Of a DNA stretch of 64,000 nt, positions 33,951 to 42,930 are shown in pieces. The DNA is from Symmetrospora coprosmae (lineage: Eukaryota; Basidiomycota; Cystobasidiomycetes; Symmetrosporaceae): NCBI GenBank assembly GCA_008802785.1, contig VUYT01000043.1:44364-108363 (forward strand). Direction: 5' to 3'. Below the pieces are notes generated by a model, which saw nothing but the letters and a program-made list of their open reading frames with translations, did no database searches and had not been told where the DNA came from. Position 1 is the stretch's first letter; every line of letters starts with the position of its first letter. The position numbers and the translations under genes are program-made.

Positions 33951-34962
33951 ATGTCCGCAGCTCCCTCCAGCTGGCAGCTACCAGCGCATGCGTATGATAT
34001 CACTACAGTCTCGTGCGTTGTCCTCGCTCGCCGGCTCTGCTAAGACGCCCTGGCTGAACAGCGACCGACCTCTGTCCGTGGTGCCGTGATGATGGCCATG
34101 ACACCGCTCTCCAGGAAGACCCCGGGTCAGCAGATCCCCAACCCTCCCGGCTATGCACCTTTGGCATCCACGGGCAGCTCCAGTAAACGAGGTACCGGGA
34201 AGTCAGCCATGGCGACAACCACCGCGTCGACAAAGACGCCCGCCGAGGTCGAGAAGTCCAAGAGGTCACTCGATGCGCTGCGGGCACAGCGGGCGTGGGA
34301 TCTGGCGATAGGACCCGCAAAGTCGGTGCCAATGCAGGTATGCTCTGCTTCTTGCCATGCTGCCATCGCAGGGCTTCAGGCACCTAAGCCGCATTTCGGT
34401 CGAGCTGACGGGTCGGGCTGTCTCGTCGCCAGGGCTTCATGATGTACATGAGCGGCAGCGGCCTGCAAATCTTCAGCCTGATGATTGTTTTCCAGCTCAT
34501 CAAGGGCGCTCTGAGCGGCATGATGGCCGTCAACCGGAGTGAGTCGCGGTCGCCCGTCTTTCTCGCTCATGTGGATACTGCTGACGCGCAATCTCGACGC
34601 CTCCTGCAGCCTTCGAACATCTCACTTCGACCGCCGCTGCCGCACCTCCCGCATCTCCTGTGGTCGCAGCAGGCGCACCGCAACCCATCGTCAAGCAGGA
34701 CTTCACTGTGCAGAAGATTGTCCACTGCCTCTCGCAAGGCCTGCTACTCGGACTGGGCCTCTACAAATGCCACTCCATGGGCCTGCTTCCTACGCACGAG
34801 AGCGACTGGCTAGCATTCAGCCAGCAGCCGATAGTGAGCGATGCGTTGGCTTTCGCGCTCGAGCTTGTGCCAATGAGGTCCGTTTCTCCCACGTTTGCAG
34901 CCAACGGAAGTCTCGGACATCTCGCTCAATGGGTGGTGGCATCGACAATGAGGCCATGGTGA
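33951..34962 (+). CDS. EMC4: ER membrane protein complex subunit 4
   Basis: Exons 33951-33991, 34115-34337, 34433-34538 and 34610-34962; 240 aa. Conserved landmarks are QQIPNPPGYAPL, RAWDLAIGPAKSVPMQ, FMMYMSGSGLQIFSLMIVFQ, and QKIVHCLSQGLLLGLGLYKC followed by HSMGLLPTHESDWLAF, which is nearly invariant in EMC4. EMC inserts tail-anchored and multipass proteins into the ER membrane. The first exon (MSAAPSSWQLPAHA) is inferred: it has a GTATGA donor and the correct phase, and the resulting N terminus has the short polar form seen in the family. The chain runs on about 30 residues past the usual C terminus before its stop at 34960-34962. It is convergent with the PPR-like gene, 69 bp apart. Confidence 0.92.
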
Positions 34963-35031
34963 GCTACATCTATGTGAAGACAGTCCTGTACCAGTACAAT
35001 CGTGTGGTGGGCAGCAAGCCGCAGAAGGGCG

Positions 35032-37998
35032 CTACATCGTTGCCGCATCCAGGTTCCTCTCGCCATTCCGGTCGGCCCCGGTGTGCGCTTCCATCGCCTC
35101 GGTCCCGGGTGGGAACTGACTCTCGCCCCACTGATTCCTCCTGAACGCCGCGACCTCTAGATCCCCAGGTATCTTGTAGGGTCCGAGCCATGCGAGCAGC
35201 CATTTCTCCAGTTTCTCCCTGTCGCGGCCATATGCGCCGCCTTCTTCGTAGCTCCACAGGGCGAGGCACAGCGTCCGCCGACTGGGCACCTGGTTCAGTT
35301 CGCGCATGAAAGCGAGCACGAGGGGGATCTCGCTCGACGCGGAGAAGTAGCCGAGCAGGGCGATGAAGAGGTGCATGTTGGCGGGCGATGGGCAGAGGTG
35401 CGGGTACGCCAGCGGGGTATACGGCGCCTGGCGCGCGCGTGCGATGTCGGCAGCGGGGAGGGCGTGCGTGCGCGCTGCGACAGGGGACCAGACGTGCTTG
35501 CGCAGGCCGAGGAGGAAGCGCTTTGCCGTGCCGAGCTGCGAGTCGGCCGCGCGCCGCGCCGCAACGGGGTAGTTCTCCTCGAGCACGGTCCAGAACATCT
35601 TGCGCAGGTATGCGGCAGGCGCCTGCCCGTCCCACGCGTGCAGCTCGTCGCGCATGCGCTGCTCGGAAAAGGCCACACGCCGCTCCGCTGCGTGCGCGTG
35701 GAACGCGTCCTCGCTGTGCGATGGCACCCCGCTGCCGCCGCGCTCCTTGCGCACAGCGTGCGAGATGGCCGCTTTCGCCAGCACGGCGAGCGTCACCTCG
35801 TCCGGTGTCACGCCGTACACGCGGTCCATCTCCGTGTACAGCCGGAACAGCGAGGCGAAGAGGCCGTGTCGGGCAAGATGCGTCAGGTAGTTGTTGATGA
35901 TGCCCACGTCGAGCTGCACCGTCGATTCCAGCGTGCCTCCACCAACCGCCGCAGCAGCTCTGACGTCCGTACTTCCAGCAATCGCGGGAGGCACCGGCTC
36001 GGTCTTCACTGCAAACCACCGCATGATCTCCCCCGCCTTGTCAATCTGCCCGAGGCGCACGTAAGCGTTAATGTACTCCTGCAGGGCGACATTGTCGAGC
36101 TGCAGCAGACCCCGCTGCACGAGCGGGACGACCTCGGTCTCGAATATGTCGACTGCACTCCGATTCTCTCCGCGCAGCATCAGACCGGACATCAGGACCG
36201 TATAGGTGACGATGTTTGGGTCCGGCAGATAGGCTGGGCAGCGAAAGCGGTTAGTGACACCATCAGAGAGAGGGGGAGAGAGCGTGTACGTCAGGTTCGG
36301 GGGCTCACCTTCGCTTCTGAGGTGAGTGAAGACGTCGCACAGCGCCCTGGAGTCCACCCGCGACACGTCCTTGCTGGCTACGGACAGCATGGCCGTCCAG
36401 CCGTAGATCCCAACCTTGCGCAATCTCTGTTGCTCCAGCTTGCCCGGTACGGTCTTGGCTGCGTGGTGCGCCCTGAGCGCATCAAAGAACGACATGGCTC
36501 CGGACGAGTCAACCAGTCGTGAGACTCCGGTGCCAGTGCCAGTGCCCGCGCTCGCGCTCGCGCCGGTGCTTAATGTGGGTGTTTTCAAGGCGGCAGGCGA
36601 GGGCAGGAGCGCAGGATCGGCCTTGTCACTGGCTGCTGCTTCAGGCGCCTGATGCTCTGCGAAGCGCGTCGAGGCCGTGCGGCCGAAGGCGGCGATGAAG
36701 GACGTGCCGACCAGGTTTGCGGCGGACGCGTTGTAGGGTGCGCGTGGGGAGATTGCCTGCTTGGACGACGGCTGGTCCGTCAGGCTGTCCGCATCCAGGA
36801 ATCGCGCAGCGGTCAAGCGAGCCGACCCGATGTCCAGCTTGCGCTTTGCGTCGTCCAGCATGCGCTTTTCCTCCTGCTGGTACGCAGTGATGGACCTCCG
36901 GATGATCTCATCCGCTTCAAGGCCGAGCGACTCGAACTGCACGCGTATGCGCTGCCGATACTCCTTCTCCATGCGCAGGCGCTTCTCCTCTGTCTCGAGG
37001 ACGAGCTGCATCCACTGGCCCGTCAGCTCTGTCTGGCCGTGCAGGCTGTACGCGCGCGAGATGCCGTGCAGGATCTGCAGGTACCCTCGTATCCGCTGCC
37101 GCTTCTCCAGTTGGGAAAGCCCCTCGCTGTCGTCCCAGATGCCGAAATCGCAGTCTATCTGAGCTTTGATGTGCGGGTGGGTGAGATAGTTGACGATGCG
37201 CCGCAGGTTGGGGAGGGAAAGATAGTGTGGGTGATACGTGAGGATGCGGATGGTCTGCAGGTCGATGCACGTCTGATCGTGGTTGAGGGCGACCTGGTGC
37301 AGGATGTAGGTGATGTACGAATCGATAGCAGCGACCGACATGCGCTCCGACACGTTTGGCTGGCCGAGGATGAAGGTGAGGAGTTCGTTGAGCTGGGGCG
37401 CAGACAAGCGCGAGCGGCCCGTGTAGAAGAGGTAGACGCGCTCGAACAGCGCTTCGATGATCTCGCGTGCCCCCGCATAGTGCCGGACCTCTAGGAGCAG
37501 CGCGAGGGCGGGGAGGAGGTGGAGCTCGTGGTTTTTTAAGGAGAGGAGGTGCGGCTGGTGCGCGAGGAGGTTGAGCACGGCGTGCCCTTCGGAGTGGTGG
37601 CGGATGCGCTTGATGGAAGCGGGAAGCTGCGACGGGGGTCGTTGCCCTTTAGGTGGGCGTGGTTTGGAGGGGAAGGATGGGACTGTGGCAGGTGAAGAGG
37701 AGGTTTCCGAGACGAGCTCGTCCTTGTCGTCGTCGTCGTTCAGTCCATCCTGCTCGCCCTCCGAGCTGGACACGGCTGCAGGTGCCGGAGAAGGAGGGGT
37801 GGTCTTCAGTGTGGCATAGCCGCGGCGTCGCACACTCCATGCTGCAACGCCATAGTTGCAGCCGCAGCGGGCACGGCCGGGCTGCAGAGGGAAGCTCGCT
37901 GCTGCTGTCGTCGACGCCACGAGATGGTGGTCGTTGCTGCTCACGGCAGACGACGCGCGCAATGCAATGGCGCCTGCGCTTCTGACGAGTTTGAGCAT
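35032..37998 (-). CDS. PPR-like mitochondrial protein
   Basis: Exons 36309-37998 and 35032-36233; 963 aa. The start MLKLVRSAGAIALRASSAV is a typical mitochondrial presequence. The middle and C-terminal parts show helical pairs of pentatricopeptide type, for example PNIVTYTVLMSGLMLRGE, LQEYINAYVRLGQIDKAGEI, and GIINNYLTHLARHGLFASLF followed by RLYTEMD. PPR proteins bind organellar RNA or support mitoribosome assembly; the specific target is unknown. The 75-nt intron (36234-36308) has a GTGAGC donor and CAG acceptor but no stop and a length divisible by three, so retaining it would give a 988-aa product. I prefer splicing because it brings EAYLPDPNIVTYT together. It shares its 5' region with eIF2-gamma. 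Confidence 0.78.
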   Translation of the reverse strand: MLKLVRSAGAIALRASSAVSSNDHHLVASTTAAASFPLQPGRARCGCNYGVAAWSVRRRGYATLKTTPPSPAPAAVSSSEGEQDGLNDDDDKDELVSETSSSPATVPSFPSKPRPPKGQRPPSQLPASIKRIRHHSEGHAVLNLLAHQPHLLSLKNHELHLLPALALLLEVRHYAGAREIIEALFERVYLFYTGRSRLSAPQLNELLTFILGQPNVSERMSVAAIDSYITYILHQVALNHDQTCIDLQTIRILTYHPHYLSLPNLRRIVNYLTHPHIKAQIDCDFGIWDDSEGLSQLEKRQRIRGYLQILHGISRAYSLHGQTELTGQWMQLVLETEEKRLRMEKEYRQRIRVQFESLGLEADEIIRRSITAYQQEEKRMLDDAKRKLDIGSARLTAARFLDADSLTDQPSSKQAISPRAPYNASAANLVGTSFIAAFGRTASTRFAEHQAPEAAASDKADPALLPSPAALKTPTLSTGASASAGTGTGTGVSRLVDSSGAMSFFDALRAHHAAKTVPGKLEQQRLRKVGIYGWTAMLSVASKDVSRVDSRALCDVFTHLRSEGEPPNLTYTLSPPLSDGVTNRFRCPAYLPDPNIVTYTVLMSGLMLRGENRSAVDIFETEVVPLVQRGLLQLDNVALQEYINAYVRLGQIDKAGEIMRWFAVKTEPVPPAIAGSTDVRAAAAVGGGTLESTVQLDVGIINNYLTHLARHGLFASLFRLYTEMDRVYGVTPDEVTLAVLAKAAISHAVRKERGGSGVPSHSEDAFHAHAAERRVAFSEQRMRDELHAWDGQAPAAYLRKMFWTVLEENYPVAARRAADSQLGTAKRFLLGLRKHVWSPVAARTHALPAADIARARQAPYTPLAYPHLCPSPANMHLFIALLGYFSASSEIPLVLAFMRELNQVPSRRTLCLALWSYEEGGAYGRDREKLEKWLLAWLGPYKIPGDLEVAAFRRNQWGESQFPPGTEAMEAHTGADRNGERNLDAATM

Positions 37999-38050
37999 GT
38001 ATCGCAGCTCATGGCGGGTTTGACGATGGGACGTGTGCAGGGTATTGCTA

Positions 38051-38073
38051 TGCTGCTGCTGCTGCTGCTGCTG
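38051..38073. repeat. CTG microsatellite in a divergent promoter
   Basis: Seven to eight consecutive CTG/GCT units about 50 bp upstream of the PPR-like start codon, within the 273 bp shared with eIF2-gamma; probably in the 5' UTR of the PPR-like gene. Confidence 0.85.
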
Positions 38074-38271
38074 ATGTTGCTGCCATACTGACCCAACTCA
38101 CCCCCGCGTGGCCCTCGCTGCCGAAATTCTGAAGGCCACAGGCTGCGGGCTGCAGGCCAGGCACGCGGGAGGAGGAGTCAAGGCAAGCACGGCTTCGTCG
38201 GACTACACTCGCACGCATAGCAGAGAGGACGTGATTGACAGACAGGCAGACAGACGCGCAGACAGACAGAT

Positions 38272-40323
38272 ATGGCACCAAAGTCAAAGCGCGCTCCTAA
38301 ATCGGACGCTTCCGGGAGCGAGTCGAGCGACGACGACAGCGCCGCCGGCAGCAGCAGCAGCGAGAACGAGTCCATCAATGGCAATGGAGGCACCATCCAG
38401 GACGACGAGACATACCCAGAGCTCAGCGTCGACGTGACAAAGCTCAATCCGCTCAGCCCAGAGGTCATCCAGAAGCAGGCGACCATCAACATCGGTGGGT
38501 CGGGCGGGCGGATGCCGTCGCTCCTGGCCGGCGCAGGAGATCCAGACCGTGCAGCAACTTCGGACGAGGGATGTGCGCCAGGGCTGACCGGGCTGCGATG
38601 CTGCACCTCGTGACACTCGCAGGCACCATCGGACACGTCGCACACGGCAAGTCGACCGTGGTAAAGGCGATATCGGGCGTGCAGACGGTCCGGTTCAAGA
38701 ACGAGCTCGAGAGGAACATTACCATCAAGCTCGGCTATGCTAACGCAAAGGTGCGCCCTGGCCGACCTCTTGCATACCGAATGCGATGGTATAGGCTCAC
38801 ATCAGCTCTGCATGTTCGCGCGCAGATCTACGAATGCACAAACCCGTCCTGCGGGCGACCAGGGAGCTTCCGCTCGTACTCGTCCGACAAGGAGGCAGAG
38901 CCGCCGTGCGAGGTCCCCAACTGCGGGCACAAGATGAAGCTCCTCCGCCACGTCTCGTTTGTCGACTGCCCAGGACACGACATTCTCATGGCGACCATGT
39001 TGAACGGCGCAGCAGTCATGGACGCTGCCCTGCTCCTCGTCGCTGGAAACGAATCGTGCCCGCAGCCACAGACGTCAGAGCACTTGGCCGCTATCGAGAT
39101 CATGAAGCTCAAGCACATTATCATTCTTCAGTAGGTCCCCATCTTCTCCCATGACTTCTTGCTGTTTAGAGGAGTCTGCGCTGATGCAATGTCGGTGTGC
39201 TCTCATAACAGGAACAAGGTCGACCTAATCCGGGAAGCACAGGCAGACGAGCACCACCAGCAGATCCTCGACTTTGTGCGAGGTGAGTTGGCTCGCCTCT
39301 CTCCATCATCTGCCGCGTGGACGCACGCGCTGACGCAGCACCCATGCCATGCAGGCACCGTCGCGGACAACGCGCCCATTGTCCCCATCTCTGCCCAGCT
39401 GCGGTACAACGTCGACGCCGTCATCGAGAACATCTGCAAGCGCATTCCCGTGCCCGTGCGGGACTTCTCCTCCCCCGCGCGCCTCATCATCATCCGCTCG
39501 TTCGACGTCAACAAGCCCGGGTTTGAGGTCGACGACCTCAAAGGGGGTGTCGCGGGCGGGTCCATCCTGACGGGCGTGCTGCGCCTGGGCCAGGAGATTG
39601 AGCTGCGTCCGGGGCTCGTCACAAAGGACAATGAGGGGCGCACGACGTGCAAGCCCATCTACAGCCGGATCGTCTCGCTCTTTGCAGAGAAGAACCAGCT
39701 CGAGTTTGCAGTCCCCGGTGGACTCATTGGCGTGGGCACAAAGATTGACCCGCAGCTGTGCAGGGCCGACAGGCTCGTAGGACAGGTCCTCGGCGCCGTC
39801 GGCACGCTGCCCAGCATCTACCTCGAGCTCGAGGTCAACTACTTCCTCCTCCGCCGGCTGCTCGGTGTCAAGACCGACGACAAGAAGCAGGCCAAGGTGG
39901 GCTCGTCCTTGCGTACATCATATAGGCAGCATGCTGATGTGCCTGTGTATTGCAGGTCGCAAAACTCACAAAGGGCGAGGTCCTCATGGTTAATATCGGG
40001 TCCACATCGACTGGTGGCAAAGTCACTTCCGTCAAGGCAGATCTCGCAAAGATCACCCTCATCACACCGGCATGCACGGAACTCGGAGAGAAGGTGGCTT
40101 TGAGTCGGGTAAGTTCTGTCGTGCTGTTCTGCCGCTGTCACCATGCCCAACAACTGACATGCACCTCTTTACCTTTATCGCCCATCATAGCGCTTGGAGG
40201 TATGTTACATGACACTAGGAGAGTTGTACTTTCGGCTTGTACTGATGCATTTGGTTCTGATAGAAACACTGGCGCCTAATCGGTTGGGGCTCCATCGCCG
40301 CGGGTACTACGGTCAAGGTTTGA
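38272..40323 (+). CDS. GCD11: Translation initiation factor eIF2 gamma
   Basis: Exons 38272-38494, 38623-38750, 38826-39130, 39212-39282, 39355-39896, 39956-40108, 40191-40199 and 40264-40323; 496 aa. G1 is [19 protein letters not shown]; a zinc ribbon follows ([14 protein letters not shown] and [10 protein letters not shown]); G3 is VDCPGHD; G4 is NKVD. Domains II and III contain [20 protein letters not shown] and GDKVALSRR-like EKVALSR. The C terminus [19 protein letters not shown] fits the family. eIF2-gamma binds GTP and initiator Met-tRNA. Exon 7 is 9 nt, encoding RLE, which completes the invariant [14 protein letters not shown] motif; without it three conserved residues are lost. The acidic Ser-rich N terminus is common in fungal homologues. 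Confidence 0.97.
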
Positions 40324-40761
40324 GAGGCGCCAGAGCTAGCGAAACGTGACACGAGGAAGCCAAGCGAATGCTACTCGCGTCTTCCCGTCGCCGCAGCCGT
40401 CAATCCCCGAGATAACGTCTCCGTTGATGAGGTTCATGTAGATTAGAGGTCGGGTCGGTCAAGCAATGCAGGCTTCGATTCATAGGCGTCATTTCTGCGA
40501 CTCCAGGAAGGCGACGTTGCACTCAGAGATCCCGACGCGGTTGCAGCAGGAAATAGATTTCGCCCCCTAGTCTTTACAGCCAGACAGGCCTCCATCGCCT
40601 TCCTCCTTGCCTGTCGCTTCGTCGCACAGCAACACCGAAACAGCCTATAACAGCATGTAGCGTACATCGCAGCGGCCAATACAGATGCAATGAAAGGAAA
40701 TGCAATCTTAGCAGGCCGCTGCCTCCTACTGATGTTGGGAGGCGTTGGAGCGGGAGCGCTT
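40324..40761. other. Intergenic, no supported gene
   Basis: 438 bp between the convergent stops of eIF2-gamma and F-box-like gene C. No motif-bearing frame or RNA gene recognised. Confidence 0.5.
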
Positions 40762-42508
40762 TTAGGTCGATAGGATTAGCTCGACTCCCTCTCTTGCGCA
40801 CGCTCGCTCAAGTTGCCTAAGTGGGTGCATGGAGAGACCGTCAGAGGCGAGCGATCCTCACAGGGTCCGGGGCAGCCCAACTCACTTCTGTGCTTCGCGC
40901 TCGCTGACTGTGGGAGGTGCACAGTGTCCATCCTGTGTAGGTTTTTGTGCGCTGACGTCGAGAACGACGAGATTCGGTAAGGATGGCGAGCCGATCAAGG
41001 ATGCCAGGTCCAAAAGGGTGAATAGTGAGGGCATGCAGCCCAGTAACGATACCCTCGAGAGGTTCGGGAAGCTATTCCGAAGTAGCAGGTTGGTTGCAAA
41101 TTGCCAGAACCCTGCTGTTCCCGGATCCACGAGGCCCTCCCTATGGTAGCCGAGCTCTAGCTCTCTGAGTCGGGGGAAGGTGATTTGCGTGAGTACTGAT
41201 TGCCCCAGATACGACGGTGTGAATTCGACAGTATGTAGTTTTAGATGCATGGCGGTGACAATGTGCGCGAAAAGAACCGGGTCGGCGTGGTTGGTAGGTT
41301 CCACAAAGCTATTGTACTCGAAATCGAGTGTGCAGCCAGCGTCCCAGCAGATCTGCTGCAAGTGGCGCAGATCCTGAGGGGAGGCTGGTTTGATTTCGTG
41401 ATTGAAATACGCGTCCACTTCGAGCGCGAGTCTTCGGAGCTGTGCGAATCGCGGGACGATCTTGGCGATAGCCACTATAGCGGTCCTTGAAGGTCCTGTC
41501 GCCACGCTCAACGTCTGCAGATTGGGAGCATCCAGCTGATCTAAATACGGCTGATAATGACCTGCCGTGTCCAGCCCGAGCTGCAGCGATCGAAGATGCT
41601 GTCCTGCGAAAACAGTGAGGGTCCCGAACGCCTCGTCGATATGCGGCAGAACGAGATGGGCCAGATCATCGAAGTAGGTCTGTACGGGAGTGATGACTGC
41701 GATGTCATCGTCTGCCTGTGGATCCGACAGCTGGTATGTGTGCATCCCGCTACCGCGCAAATCTACCTCCCATTTGCCCAGCGGACTTGAGCGGGGTGAA
41801 AATGCAGAAATTGTCGGGAACCGAGCTATGAAGTGGCTGAAAGCCTGGTCGAAGATGATGCCATTGGCATCCGTAAGCGGTTGCCGTACATCCACGCTGA
41901 GCCGATGAATGCTGGCGATCGGAAGAGATGGCAGGAGGGACGCCAGGCCTTTAGGCTCGAAGGCGTCAGGCGATAACGTAATGTCCAGCTCGATTCGCCA
42001 GCCAGCACAGACTAGTAGCATATCCGAAGCATGAGCTCCGAGTATTGCGTATTCTGCCAGGACCTCCGCTTCATCGTGCATGTCGGAATCTGTACCGAAC
42101 CACGGGAGCGCCAGCTCTATGCGAGCGCAAGTCGCCTTCAGAAAGCTGCATAGAGTGCGTTGTCGCTTGAAAGCGTCGAGAGCCCCCATTGAAATGCATA
42201 TCAGCAGTCGGTGCACTTTGTTTCGGAGTGTGATGGGCGAGAAGGTATCGGTGAATTCCTGGAACTGGCTAATTCCCCACTCGCCAATGTCGAGCTCGAA
42301 GAAGAGGAGAGGCAGCTGGCAAGGTCACAGCAGGCATTTATCATATCAACATCTGCCAATACACCTGCCGCGAGCGTATGCAGCTTACCGTTATCGCTCG
42401 CAGTCTCTTGTTGACGAGGGACAGGTTCTTCAGACGAAGGAAGGACAGGTGCGCCGCGACGTTCTCCAGAACTTCGTTGGGAAGCGCTTCGAAACTGATC
42501 GCTGACAT
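40762..42508 (-). CDS. F-box-like protein C (dispersed family member)
   Basis: Exons 42389-42508, 40886-42315 and 40762-40816; 534 aa. Exon 1 (40 codons) reads MSAISFEALPNEVLENVAAH then LSLVNKRLRAIT, an F-box-like module with the intron at the same place as in genes A and B; exon 2 opens LPLLFFELDIG, resembling LPLLHDHLD of gene A. The body is leucine-rich (HLRSLQLGLDTAGHYQPYLD). A GTGAGT donor at 40885 links to a 55-nt exon encoding QLERACAREGVELILST and stop, the same terminal cassette as in A and B. It is divergent from gene D with 422 bp between. Function is inferred as an SCF-type adaptor. Confidence 0.72.
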
Positions 42509-42930
42509 TGTGAGGGTATGAGCTTGTGTGCTTTGTCGTGCGCTTCTTTCGAGATGGAGATGGAGAATTGGGCTGAGGGAGGCCCGGGTGCAGCGGGGTA
42601 CGTACCTTCGGAGCTGGTCCGCATTCCAAGCCTTAGTCTCACGCGAACTCATGATCTAAGAGTTGTGCAAGCAGCTGATACGTAGTGCATACTAACAGGC
42701 TCACTTCAGATGCCCTGACTGCCTGCCTCGCCGCCTGATCCCCTTGACGCCCTATCCTTTGACATCTGTCGCCACCCTGCGAGCACCGCTTCTGCGCTGT
42801 CAAGACAGGCGATATGGCTTCAGGCGGCTTGGCTCTGCTTCACTACATACATCTCACGTCTAATTCCTAGTCAGTCCGATTTGAGCTCTCTCCTGCCCCC
42901 TCTGAGCTGACTGTCACTCCGAAAGCAGAC
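42509..42930. other. Shared promoter of F-box-like genes C and D
   Basis: 422 bp between two divergently transcribed paralogues. Pyrimidine-rich stretches precede the gene D start. No additional gene is seen. Confidence 0.5.

Noticed and set aside
34970-36019. 349-aa minus-strand frame overlapping the PPR-like gene
   Set aside because: Arg/Ala/Gly-rich alternative frame of a GC-rich coding exon; the PPR frame has coherent helical repeats.
35371-36522. 383-aa plus-strand frame
   Set aside because: Antisense of the PPR-like gene, no motif, implausible composition.
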